Origin: Devosia sp. Root436
GTDB lineage: Bacteria > Pseudomonadota > Alphaproteobacteria > Rhizobiales > Devosiaceae
Direction: 5' to 3'
DNA length: 64,000 nt
NCBI RefSeq assembly: GCF_001426345.1
Contig: NZ_LMEM01000001.1
Span: 97,700-161,699, forward strand
Shown: positions 17,619-26,823 of the stretch, one piece after another
Numbering within the stretch: the stretch's first letter is position 1
How the letters are laid out: each line of letters begins with the position of its first letter
Position numbers and translations under genes: made by a program
Notes under the pieces: generated by a model
What the model was told of the DNA's origin: nothing
The model's database searches: none
The model's input: only the letters and a program-made list of their open reading frames with translations

Positions 17619-19043
17619 ATGACTTTGAAGAAACTGCTGCTGGCGACGACCGCCATTGCCGCGCTGGGCGCCATGGCCATGCCGGCCATGGCCCAGACCA
17701 CGTTGCGGCTGGTCAGCAAAGACCTGCTGACCACCAACCCCGATGACGTCAAGGAAATCGAGGCCATCGAGGCCGCACTCAAGGCACAGGGCACCGATGT
17801 CGATATCCAGATCGTCGACCTGCCCGGCTCGGGCTATGCCGATGCGCTGGGGGTGATGCTGCTGTCGGGCGACATTCCAGACATCATGTATTTCCAGGGC
17901 GGCGACCAGAAGATGGCCGAACAGGGGATCCTGGAAGACCTCACTCCGTGGATCGAGAAATCGGCCCATATCAAGGATGCGCTGTGGCCGCACAATGTGG
18001 ACCGCCTCGCCAACTATCCCTACCTGCTCTACGTCTACCCGCCACGCGCGCCGCAGCCGGTGATGCGGAAGGACTGGCTGGACCAGCTTGGCCTCGAGCC
18101 GCCCCAGACGGTGGAAGAGTATGAAGCCCTGTTCCAGGCAATTCACGACGCCGATCTGGACGGCGACGGCACCACGGGCAATACGCTGGGCCTGACCGGC
18201 TATGGCACCACGGCCGAGCTCGACTCGGTGTTCAACCAGGCATTCGGGGTGACCGGCACGTGGATGAAGAATGCCGATGGCGCCTGGGTCAGTTCGCGCG
18301 TCACCGACGCGGAAAAGGCCAAGCTCGAATTCTATGCAGAACTGGCCGCCAAGGACCTGTTCGACAAGGAATTCGTGACCAACACCTGGGACGTCAAGGA
18401 AGACAAGTTCTATACCGGCAAGGCCGGGGTGATCTTCGGGTCGTCGCCTGAGGTGATCGACATCTATACCGGCAAGATGCGCCAGGCCCATCCGGGCGAG
18501 GAGATCGACCTGGCCTTGCTGCCGGCGCCTTCGGGCCCGGGCGGACAGGGATTGGCGGCGGTCGACGTTTCCAAGGAATCGCGCGGCTGGGCCATCTCCT
18601 CGCTGTCGGAAAACAAGGAAGCGGCCTTTGCCGTGCTCGACTTCATGGCCTCCAAGGAAGGCCAGGATATCGACCGCATGGGCTTTGAGGGCGTGCATCA
18701 CACCACCGATGCCAGCGGGGCGGTGACCTATACCGACCAGATCTCGACCTGGTATGCCCGCTTCTTCAACGCCGCCAATTGGACTTCACCGACCCCGCTG
18801 CTGTCGCCCACCGCGCAGCAGGCGCTGGACAACCTCAAGAGCGACTTCACGCCCGACAATGCCTTCGTCTGGCCGGCCGATTATGCCGCTGATGTGGACG
18901 CCACCGAGCAGGTTTATCGCTCGTGGGTGGCCAAGTTCATCACCGGCGAAGCCAGCTTCGACCAGTGGGACCAGTTCGTCAGCGAGTACAACGCTGCCGG
19001 CGGTTCGCGCATGGCCGAATATGCGGCGACGGTGCTGAAGTAA
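17619..19043 (+). CDS. Extracellular solute-binding protein of the LplA/YtcQ class
   Basis: This 474-residue periplasmic protein has a signal peptide ending at AMA-QTT near residue 26. The mature protein has the family 1 binding-protein pattern (LLSGDIPDIMYFQGGDQKMAEQG) and a DADLDGDGTTGNTLGLTGYG calcium-loop-like stretch typical of the LplA/YtcQ group. The ATG has AAGGAGG nine bases upstream. It delivers the substrate to the two upstream permeases. The next genes encode ADP-ribosylglycohydrolase-family enzymes, so an N- or O-ribosyl compound is a possible ligand, but this is inference. Confidence 0.92.
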   Translation: MTLKKLLLATTAIAALGAMAMPAMAQTTLRLVSKDLLTTNPDDVKEIEAIEAALKAQGTDVDIQIVDLPGSGYADALGVMLLSGDIPDIMYFQGGDQKMAEQGILEDLTPWIEKSAHIKDALWPHNVDRLANYPYLLYVYPPRAPQPVMRKDWLDQLGLEPPQTVEEYEALFQAIHDADLDGDGTTGNTLGLTGYGTTAELDSVFNQAFGVTGTWMKNADGAWVSSRVTDAEKAKLEFYAELAAKDLFDKEFVTNTWDVKEDKFYTGKAGVIFGSSPEVIDIYTGKMRQAHPGEEIDLALLPAPSGPGGQGLAAVDVSKESRGWAISSLSENKEAAFAVLDFMASKEGQDIDRMGFEGVHHTTDASGAVTYTDQISTWYARFFNAANWTSPTPLLSPTAQQALDNLKSDFTPDNAFVWPADYAADVDATEQVYRSWVAKFITGEASFDQWDQFVSEYNAAGGSRMAEYAATVLK

Positions 19044-19097
19044 GACATTTGATACGTGGTCGGGTGGAGCACCATCTGGCCGCGCCCACCGGGCGGC

Positions 19098-19134
19098 TCC
19101 TCCCCCTCGACGGGGGAGGTTGGGAGGGGGTGTT
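19098..19134. repeat. Dispersed 37-bp GC-rich repeat, copy A
   Basis: This segment matches the reverse complement of 23677-23713 at 35 of 37 positions and contains an internal CCTCCCCC...GGGGGAGG palindrome. Together with a related CCCTCCCC-GC-AAGGGAGGG hairpin just downstream (to about 19192) it fills the gap between the binding protein and the first ADP-ribosylglycohydrolase gene. It belongs to a non-coding dispersed palindrome family. Confidence 0.7.
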
Positions 19135-19226
19135 TGCCCCGATATTCGGGCCAAACACCCCCCACCCTTGATCCCTCCCCGCAAGGGAGGGAGACGACTG
19201 AGAATTCAGACGAATATGAGAGTGAA

Positions 19227-20396
19227 ATGACCCAATCCCTGCGATCCCGTGTCCGCGCCATGTTGCATGGCATTGCCCTGGGCGATGCGCTGGGCGCGCC
19301 GGTGGAGAAGCTCTCGGCGGCCGAAATTCGCCAGCGCTATGGGCGGGTAACTTCGCTCAATACGGAATGGCACAAGATGAGCCTCGATGCGGGGGCGCGG
19401 AACGGGCGGGTGCGGGGCAATGGCATCGTGACCGACGATACGCTGATGACGCTGGCGCTGATGGATATCTATGGCGACACCAAGCGTCATCTCGACGCCT
19501 GGGACATGGCCGATGGCATGGTGCGCGAAATCGCCTGGAAGGCGCGCTGGGTGCCGGAATTGCAGCGGGAGGCCATGCTGATCGACCGGCTGTTCTATCC
19601 GGAAAAGTGGATTTTCCAGCGCCACCAGCTGGCCAATTGCGACCCGCGGCAGGGCGGCATCGGCAATATGGTGAACTGTGGCGCGGCCATGTATATCGCG
19701 CCCATCGGCGCGGTGAATGCCGCTAACCCCAAGGCCGCCTATGACGAGGCGATTGCCTTCGCCTCGGGCCATCAGGAAAGCTATGGGCTGGAAGCGGCAG
19801 GCGTGATGGCCGCCGCGGTGGCCGCTGCCTTTGTGCCGGGCGCCAGCATCGACAGTGTTGTCGAGGTGGTGCTTGGTCTGGCCAAGGACGGCACGCGGGC
19901 GGCCATTGCCGATATTGCCGGGATCGCAAGGCAGCTGCGCGGCACGGAGACGGACCATGCCCAGGTGTGCGAGGCGTTCCACCAGGCCATTGCCCGCTAT
20001 TCGGTGATGGGTGACGACGTCAATCACAGCAATGACAAGGTCGGACGGCTGACCGATGCCTACCGGCCGAGCCGGTTGCAGGCCATCGAGGAATTGCCGC
20101 TGGCTTTGGGCTTCTGCGTCTTCAACGGGGGCGATTTCCGCCGCTCCATCGAGGACGGGATCAATTCGGGGCGCGACACCGATTCCATCGGGGTGATGGC
20201 CGGGGCAATCCTGGGGGCGCTGCATGGCGAGGCTGTCATAGCGGCGGAGGATCGCGCTTTGCTCGACAGCGCCAACCGGCTCGATCTGGTGGGGTCGGCC
20301 GATGCCTTTACCGCTACCATCACCGGGATTCTTGCCGCCGACCGCGCGGCGGCCGATGCGCGCCGGACTGCGCTCGACGCCCTCGGCATTGCCTGA
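19227..20396 (+). CDS. ADP-ribosylglycohydrolase family protein 1
   Basis: This 389-residue DraG/ARH-fold enzyme opens with AMLHGIALGDALGAPVE. It has the metal-binding VTDDTLM motif near residue 72, and the closing metal motif GRDTDSIGVMAGAILGA near residue 325. The two-magnesium ligands are therefore present. Family members cleave ADP-ribose from proteins or small molecules, and some act on other ribosylated or glycosylated compounds. The ATG follows GAGAG. It sits between the binding protein and a second, longer paralogue, so the substrate is probably what the transporter brings in. Confidence 0.9.
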   Translation: MTQSLRSRVRAMLHGIALGDALGAPVEKLSAAEIRQRYGRVTSLNTEWHKMSLDAGARNGRVRGNGIVTDDTLMTLALMDIYGDTKRHLDAWDMADGMVREIAWKARWVPELQREAMLIDRLFYPEKWIFQRHQLANCDPRQGGIGNMVNCGAAMYIAPIGAVNAANPKAAYDEAIAFASGHQESYGLEAAGVMAAAVAAAFVPGASIDSVVEVVLGLAKDGTRAAIADIAGIARQLRGTETDHAQVCEAFHQAIARYSVMGDDVNHSNDKVGRLTDAYRPSRLQAIEELPLALGFCVFNGGDFRRSIEDGINSGRDTDSIGVMAGAILGALHGEAVIAAEDRALLDSANRLDLVGSADAFTATITGILAADRAAADARRTALDALGIA

Positions 20397-20420
20397 AACG
20401 ACTAGAACGAAAGACCTTTG

Positions 20421-22520
20421 ATGCTCTCGGAAATCCAAATCCTCGAAAAAATCTATGCCGGCTTTATCGGCAAGGCTATCGGCGTGCGCCTGGGCGCCCC
20501 GGTGGAGCCGACCATCTGGAGCTATGAGCGCATCCAGAAGACCTATGGCGAGGTGACGCAATATCTGCGCGATTTCAAGAATTTCGCCGCCGATGACGAC
20601 ACCAACGGGCCGGTCTATTTCATCCGCGCCTTGCGCGATTACGGGCTGAAGGCGACGGCGGCGGATGTGGGCAGGACGTGGCTCAATTATGCCGCCGAGG
20701 AGCATGGCATGTATTGGTGGGGCGGGTTCGGCGTGTCGACCGAGCACACGGCCTATCGCAACCTGCGGGCCGGGATCGAGGCGCCGCAATCGGGCTCGAT
20801 TGCGCAGAACGGAACCACGGTGGCCGAGCAGATCGGCGGGCAAATCTTCATCGACAGCTGGGGCTGGGTCAATCCGGGCAATCCGCAGCGGGCGGCGGAG
20901 ATGTCGGCCATGGCGGCATCGGTGGCGCATGATGGCGACGGGCTCAATGGCGCACGCTTCTGTGCGGCGGCGATTGCCGCGGCCTTCGAGGCCAAGTCGA
21001 TCGACGAGATCGTCGAGACGGCTCTGGCGACGGTGGATGCCAATTCGACCTATGCGAAGGTCTGCCGGGCGGTGATCGATTTCTTCAAGGCCAATCCCGA
21101 CGACTGGCGGGCCTGCCGCGACATGCTCACCGCGGACTGGGGCTATGACCGCTATCCGGGCGTCTGCCACATCATCCCCAATGCCGGGGTGACCATCATG
21201 GCCATTCTCTATGGCAAGGGCGACCTGCCGCGCACGGCGGAAATCGCCACCATGGCGGGCTGGGATACCGACTGCAATGCGGGCAATGCGGCGGCGATTG
21301 TCGCGACGTTCCAGGGGCTCAGTGAGGGGTGGGACAAGTATCGCAAGCCGATCAACGATTTCCTGGTCGCCTCGGGCATCGTGGGGTCGATCAATATCGT
21401 CGACATTCCGAGCTTTGCGCGGGAGCTGACGGTGCTGGCGTTGCAGCTGGCTGGGCGGGACGTGCCCAAGCTGTGGCTGGAGGATTTCACCCGACGCGGG
21501 TTGCGGTTCGATTTCGACCTGCCGGGTTCGACGCATGGTTTCCGCACCGAGGGGTTCAACCAGATTTCGCTGCGGCACTCGGATGAGCGGCATGTGGAGG
21601 GTTCGCGCGGGTCGCTGGAAATCCAGCTCGACCGGCTGGAGCGCGGGCAGGGCGGACGGGTGTTCTGGAAGCCGTTCTATCGGCGGACGGATTTCGACGA
21701 CGAGCGCTATCGGCCGATGTTTACCCCGGTGGTGGATGGCGGGCAGGTGGTCAGCTTCAAGCTGTGGCTCGATCCGTGGAATGGCGACGGCAACCTGCGC
21801 GTGGCGCCTTATCTGCGCAGGACGATGAGCGGGGCCATCGAGGAGACGGGGGCGTGGGATGTGCCGTCGGCCGAGGGGTGGCAGGACTATTGTTTCGTGG
21901 TGCCCGAGGGGGCTGAGGCCATCGATGAGATCGGCATTTCCATCGAATATTTCGGGCGGCTCAAATTCCTGGGGCGGCTGTTCCTGGCCGATTTCCGGGT
22001 TGAAGGCGCCGGACATACGGTGATCGAGCCGGCGACCGAGACGCAGGAATGGGGCGCCATCACGCGGTTCACCTATAATCGCGGGCACTGGACGAAACAG
22101 GATGGCCGCATCCATGGCCATACCTCGGGCGATGCCGATATGTGGACCGGGCATTATTATGCGCGGGACGTGGTGGTGAAGGCCGATATCCAGCGGCTAT
22201 CGGGTGTGTCGCAACTGGTGACGGCGCGGGTGCAGGGCACCGGGCGGTTCTATGCAGCCGGGTTCGAGGGCGACGAGGTGGTGATCCTCAAGGAGGATTT
22301 CGGCACCACCATATTGGCCCGCGCGCCGTTCAAGGCGGAGACGGGCAGGAGCTACCAGTTCGCGTTCAGCGTTCGGGACGACAAATTGAGCTTTGCCGTC
22401 GATGGCAAGGAACTGATCGCCGCCACGGATGGCGCCTATGACTATGGCATGGCGGGCATCCGGCTGGCTTCGGCGGGGCGGATGAGCGTGGGACGGATCG
22501 AGATCGTCGAGACGGCGTAA
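20421..22520 (+). CDS. ADP-ribosylglycohydrolase family protein 2 with C-terminal beta-rich extension
   Basis: This 699-residue protein has an ADP-ribosylglycohydrolase domain in about residues 5-330 (YAGFIGKAIGVRLGAPVE, FAADDDTNGPV, AGWDTDCNAGNAAAI). About 360 more residues follow that look like one or two beta-sandwich domains; the last part, with GRSYQFAFSVRDDKLSFAVD, resembles concanavalin/LamG-like glycan-binding modules. No signal peptide is visible, so it is cytoplasmic. The domain pairing suggests a carbohydrate- or glycoside-containing substrate. It starts 24 bases after its shorter paralogue and is followed 18 bases later by the ATPase gene. Confidence 0.88.
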   Translation: MLSEIQILEKIYAGFIGKAIGVRLGAPVEPTIWSYERIQKTYGEVTQYLRDFKNFAADDDTNGPVYFIRALRDYGLKATAADVGRTWLNYAAEEHGMYWWGGFGVSTEHTAYRNLRAGIEAPQSGSIAQNGTTVAEQIGGQIFIDSWGWVNPGNPQRAAEMSAMAASVAHDGDGLNGARFCAAAIAAAFEAKSIDEIVETALATVDANSTYAKVCRAVIDFFKANPDDWRACRDMLTADWGYDRYPGVCHIIPNAGVTIMAILYGKGDLPRTAEIATMAGWDTDCNAGNAAAIVATFQGLSEGWDKYRKPINDFLVASGIVGSINIVDIPSFARELTVLALQLAGRDVPKLWLEDFTRRGLRFDFDLPGSTHGFRTEGFNQISLRHSDERHVEGSRGSLEIQLDRLERGQGGRVFWKPFYRRTDFDDERYRPMFTPVVDGGQVVSFKLWLDPWNGDGNLRVAPYLRRTMSGAIEETGAWDVPSAEGWQDYCFVVPEGAEAIDEIGISIEYFGRLKFLGRLFLADFRVEGAGHTVIEPATETQEWGAITRFTYNRGHWTKQDGRIHGHTSGDADMWTGHYYARDVVVKADIQRLSGVSQLVTARVQGTGRFYAAGFEGDEVVILKEDFGTTILARAPFKAETGRSYQFAFSVRDDKLSFAVDGKELIAATDGAYDYGMAGIRLASAGRMSVGRIEIVETA

Positions 22521-22538
22521 GCCGCAAGGAGGACCAGC

Positions 22539-23597
<1,059 letters not shown>

Positions 23598-23676
23598 TGG
23601 CGAGCCACGATGCAACTCCCTCCCCCTCGCGGGGAGGGCCGGGGTGGGGGGCGAGAGCCACGATATCCGGGCTGTC

Positions 23677-23713
23677 AACACCCCCACCCAACCTCCCCCG
23701 TCAAGGGGGAGGA
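23677..23713. repeat. Dispersed 37-bp GC-rich repeat, copy B (inverted)
   Basis: Reverse-complement copy of 19098-19134 (35 of 37 identical), in the 151-bp gap between the ABC ATPase and CoA-transferase genes. A further CCCTCCCC/GGGGAGGG hairpin lies at about 23617-23637. These structures probably separate the transporter operon from the following genes or end its transcription. Confidence 0.7.
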
Positions 23714-23748
23714 ATCCGATTGGGGCTCTCCGGCTTGGGTGGTTGGCC

Positions 23749-24954
23749 ATGACCTTCACCAGCAAGCATTTCGATCCCACCGCCACCGGCCCGCTCCGGG
23801 GCATTCGCGTACTCGACCTTTCCCGGCTGATGGCGGGGAACATGCTCAGCCTGCAGCTGGCAGATTTTGGCGCCGATGTGGTCAAGGTGGAACCGCCGGA
23901 AGGCGACCCGTTACGGGCGTGGAAGGATGATGGGCATAGCCTGTTCTGGAAGACCTATGGGCGCAACAAGCGCTCGGTGATGCTGAACCTGCGACAGGCG
24001 CCGGCCATGGCGGCTTTGTGGAAGCTGATCGAGAGTGCCGACGTGTTCATCGAGAATTACCGGCCGGGGACGCTGGAAAAGATGGGGTTGGCGCCCGAGG
24101 CATTGCTGGCGCGCAATCCCGACCTGATCGTGGTGCGCATTTCCGGCTTCGGCCAGACCGGGCCCTATGCGCAATATCCCGGCTTCGGCACCCTGATCGA
24201 GGCGATGAGCGGCTTTGCCGACCGCACGGGCTTTCCCGACCGCGAACCAGTGCTGCCGCCGCTGGCGCTGGCCGACATGGTGGCCGGCATCTATGGCGCT
24301 TCTTCCACCATGATGGCGCTCTATGCGCGGCAGGCTGGCACGGCGCGGGGGCAGGTGATCGACCTGAGCCTGCTGGAGCCGATGTTCTCGGTGCTGGGGC
24401 CGGAAGCCGCGATCCATGCGGTGACCGGCAAGGTCAAGCAGCGGATGGGCAGCGCGTCCAACACGGCCTCGCCGCGCAATGTCTATAAGTGCCGGGATGG
24501 GAAATACCTGGCGCTATCGGGCTCGACCCCGGCGGTGGCGCGGCGGATTTTCGAGACTATTGGGCGGGCCGAGATGAATAACGATCCGCGCTTTGCCAGC
24601 AATTCGGACCGGGTGAAGCATCGGGCGCTGGTGGATGAGGCGATCGGGGCGTGGTTTGCCACGCGCGACAGCCATGAAGCGCTGGAGACGATGCGGCGGG
24701 CCGGGGCGACGGTGGGGCCGATCTATAATATTGCCGATGCCATGGGCGATCCGCATTTCGCCGAGCGCGAGATTATCGTCGCGGCGGAGGATGACACATT
24801 CGGCCAGTTGCCGATGCATGACATCGTGCCGAAAATGTCGGCCACGCCGGGCGTGTGGCGATTGCCGGCGCCGGAGCTGGGACAGCATAGCAGGGATGTG
24901 TTGCGGGAAGCCGGACTGAGCGCGGCGGAGATTGCCGCGGCGGTGGCGCCATGA
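23749..24954 (+). CDS. Class III CoA-transferase (CaiB/BaiF family)
   Basis: This 401-residue CoA-transferase opens with GIRVLDLSRLMAGNMLSLQLADFGADVVKVE. It has the conserved catalytic-aspartate region LALADMVAGIYGA near residue 180 and the central GFGQTGPY motif. Enzymes of this class move CoA between carboxylic acids. It overlaps the next lyase gene by four bases (ATGA), so the pair likely makes and cleaves a CoA thioester, for example of a malyl- or citramalyl-type acid. The ATG is chosen as the start of the conserved region. Confidence 0.9.
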   Translation: MTFTSKHFDPTATGPLRGIRVLDLSRLMAGNMLSLQLADFGADVVKVEPPEGDPLRAWKDDGHSLFWKTYGRNKRSVMLNLRQAPAMAALWKLIESADVFIENYRPGTLEKMGLAPEALLARNPDLIVVRISGFGQTGPYAQYPGFGTLIEAMSGFADRTGFPDREPVLPPLALADMVAGIYGASSTMMALYARQAGTARGQVIDLSLLEPMFSVLGPEAAIHAVTGKVKQRMGSASNTASPRNVYKCRDGKYLALSGSTPAVARRIFETIGRAEMNNDPRFASNSDRVKHRALVDEAIGAWFATRDSHEALETMRRAGATVGPIYNIADAMGDPHFAEREIIVAAEDDTFGQLPMHDIVPKMSATPGVWRLPAPELGQHSRDVLREAGLSAAEIAAAVAP

Positions 24955-25781
24955 TCCGCTCGCTGCTCTATGTGCCGGCGCATTCGGCGCGGTTCATCGC
25001 CAAGGCGCATGAGCGCGGGGCCGACGCCATCATTCTCGACCTCGAAGACGCGGTGCCGGCCTCGCACAAGGCAGCGGCGCGCGATGGGCTGAGGCAGAGC
25101 GTCGCCTCGGTGGGCCAGCGCGGCGCCAGGGTCCTTGTCCGCGTCAATGCCGACTGGGAAAGCCAGCAGCAGGATGCACTGGCCGCCTGCCGGGCCGGCG
25201 CGCAGGGGCTGTTCATTCCCAAGGCGCGCGACCCGGCGGCGCTGGCAGCGCTGGCGGCGCTGCTGGTCGGCGTGGAGGCTGAACTGGGGCGGCAGGCGCT
25301 GGATTTCGTGGCGCTGATCGAGGACCCCGGTGCGGTGCTGGATGCCAGGAGCATCGCCCGCGCGCCGCGCGTGGTGGCGCTCAGCACCGGCGGCGAGGAC
25401 CTGGCCCTGGCGCTGGGCGGCCGGCCCACGCCGGAGGCATTGCGCGTGCCCAAGCTCATGGTCCACTACGCGGCCAAGGCCGAGGGGCTGCAATCGTACG
25501 GACTGCTGCGCTCGACCGCGGACTATGGCGATGCCGACGCGGTGGCCGCCGCGGCCCGCGAGGCGCGGGAGCATGGCTTCGATGGCGCCAGTTGCGTGCA
25601 CCCCTCACTGGTGCCGCTGCTCAATGCCGGCTTTGCCCCGAGCGCCGAAGAACGCGCCTGGGCGGAGCGGGTGGTGGCGGCTGCCGCCGGCGGGGAGGGG
25701 GCATTCTCGGTGGATGGCGCCATGGTCGACGCGCCGGTCATCGCACGGGCCAGAGCGATCCTTGCGGCAGGTCCCAGATAA
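24951..25781 (+). CDS. CitE/HpcH-type CoA-ester lyase or aldolase
   Basis: This 276-residue TIM-barrel protein has the family opening SLLYVPAHSARF, metal/CoA-site residues in IILDLEDAVP near residue 30, and ALIEDPGAVLDA near residue 120. Relatives include malyl-CoA, citramalyl-CoA and citrate lyase beta subunits. It is translationally coupled to the CoA-transferase, which would supply its CoA ester. Substrate is not settled by sequence. Confidence 0.88.
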   Translation: MIRSLLYVPAHSARFIAKAHERGADAIILDLEDAVPASHKAAARDGLRQSVASVGQRGARVLVRVNADWESQQQDALAACRAGAQGLFIPKARDPAALAALAALLVGVEAELGRQALDFVALIEDPGAVLDARSIARAPRVVALSTGGEDLALALGGRPTPEALRVPKLMVHYAAKAEGLQSYGLLRSTADYGDADAVAAAAREAREHGFDGASCVHPSLVPLLNAGFAPSAEERAWAERVVAAAAGGEGAFSVDGAMVDAPVIARARAILAAGPR

Positions 25782-25920
25782 TTACTTGACCCGCTCGAAC
25801 CTAAAGCATGGTGTTACACCGCACCGAGCATATCGGCTTTGGGGCCGTGAGCGGACTATCGGTTTTTGGTCCCGGACCTTCCATAGCAGACGCTGGCCCG
25901 CTGGACCGCAAGGCAGTTGA
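25782..25920. other. Intergenic junction at the left edge of the catabolic block
   Basis: This 139-bp stretch lies between convergent genes. A frame AVSGLSVFGPGPSIADAGPL can be read from about 25846 to the stop at 25921-25923, but it has no start and matches nothing I recognise. Part of it could be a remnant of a lost gene or mobile element. No tRNA fragment or terminal repeat was found. Confidence 0.4.
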
Positions 25921-26823
25921 CTAAAGGCGTGAAAGGGGCCGAATAGCGCTGTAAACGCGCGATGTTGGAACTCTTCCGAGAGCAGATGTAATATATTCCG
26001 CAGCGTTCAGCAGTTTTTGCATATTAATTCCGGTCTCGATACCCATGCCGCCAAGCATGTAGGCAACGTCTTCGGTAGCGACATTGCCGCTTGCGCCGAC
26101 AGCATAGGGGCACCCTCCGAGCCCTCCGACCGCAGCATCCACGACGCGTACGCCGCGCTGTAACGAGGCAAATATGTTCGCGAGCGACTGGCCATAGGTG
26201 TCGTGGAAATGGACGGCGATACGCTCCACGCCAATGGCATCCGCGACTTGGTCGATCAGCGCCACGGCCCTGGTCGGCGTCCCAACGCCAATCGTGTCGC
26301 CAAGCGAGACCTCGTAGCAGCCCAACTCCCTGAGTGCGATAGCCACCCAGACCACCTGATCGGGGTGAACCTCGCCTTCATAGGGGCAACCAAGCACACA
26401 GGAGACATAGCCGCGCAAGCGCAGGCCCGATGCCAGCGTCTTTTCTGCGACCGGACGAAAGCGTTCGATCGACTCCGCGATGGAGCAGTTGATATTCTTC
26501 TTGGAAAAGGCCTCGGTCGCGGCGGCAAAGATGGCCACTTCTTCGGCTCCTGCAGCGATCGCGGCGTCCAGGCCCTTTTCATTGGCAACCAGCACCGGAA
26601 AGGCCTTGCCTGGCCGGCTGCCCAGGCTGCGCAAAACGGTGTCGGTGCCGGCCATCTGCGGCACCCACCGTGGCGACACGAAACTGCCGACTTCAATCGT
26701 GCTTAGCCCGGCGTCTATCAGGCGCTCGACGAAGGCAACCCGCGTCGCCGCAGGCAAATGCGCAGCCTCGTTCTGCAGGCCGTCGCGCGGGCCGACTTCG
26801 ACGATGCGAACCGAATTGTTCAT
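25921..26823 (-). CDS. liuE: Hydroxymethylglutaryl-CoA lyase
   Basis: This 300-residue TIM-barrel lyase opens with EVGPRDGLQNE. It has SLGDTIGVGTP near residue 195, metal-binding histidines in VHFHDTYGQ, and the catalytic cysteine loop GGLGGCPYA near residue 255. It splits HMG-CoA into acetyl-CoA and acetoacetate, the last step of leucine/isovalerate breakdown. Its start overlaps the carboxylase biotin subunit stop by four bases. It is the last gene of the minus arm. Confidence 0.93.
   Translation of the reverse strand: MNNSVRIVEVGPRDGLQNEAAHLPAATRVAFVERLIDAGLSTIEVGSFVSPRWVPQMAGTDTVLRSLGSRPGKAFPVLVANEKGLDAAIAAGAEEVAIFAAATEAFSKKNINCSIAESIERFRPVAEKTLASGLRLRGYVSCVLGCPYEGEVHPDQVVWVAIALRELGCYEVSLGDTIGVGTPTRAVALIDQVADAIGVERIAVHFHDTYGQSLANIFASLQRGVRVVDAAVGGLGGCPYAVGASGNVATEDVAYMLGGMGIETGINMQKLLNAAEYITSALGRVPTSRVYSAIRPLSRL

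Noticed and set aside
19206-22154. 982-codon minus-strand frame opposite the two ADP-ribosylglycohydrolase genes
   Set aside because: GC-rich antisense shadow without recognisable domains or a ribosome site; the plus-strand genes have clear motifs.
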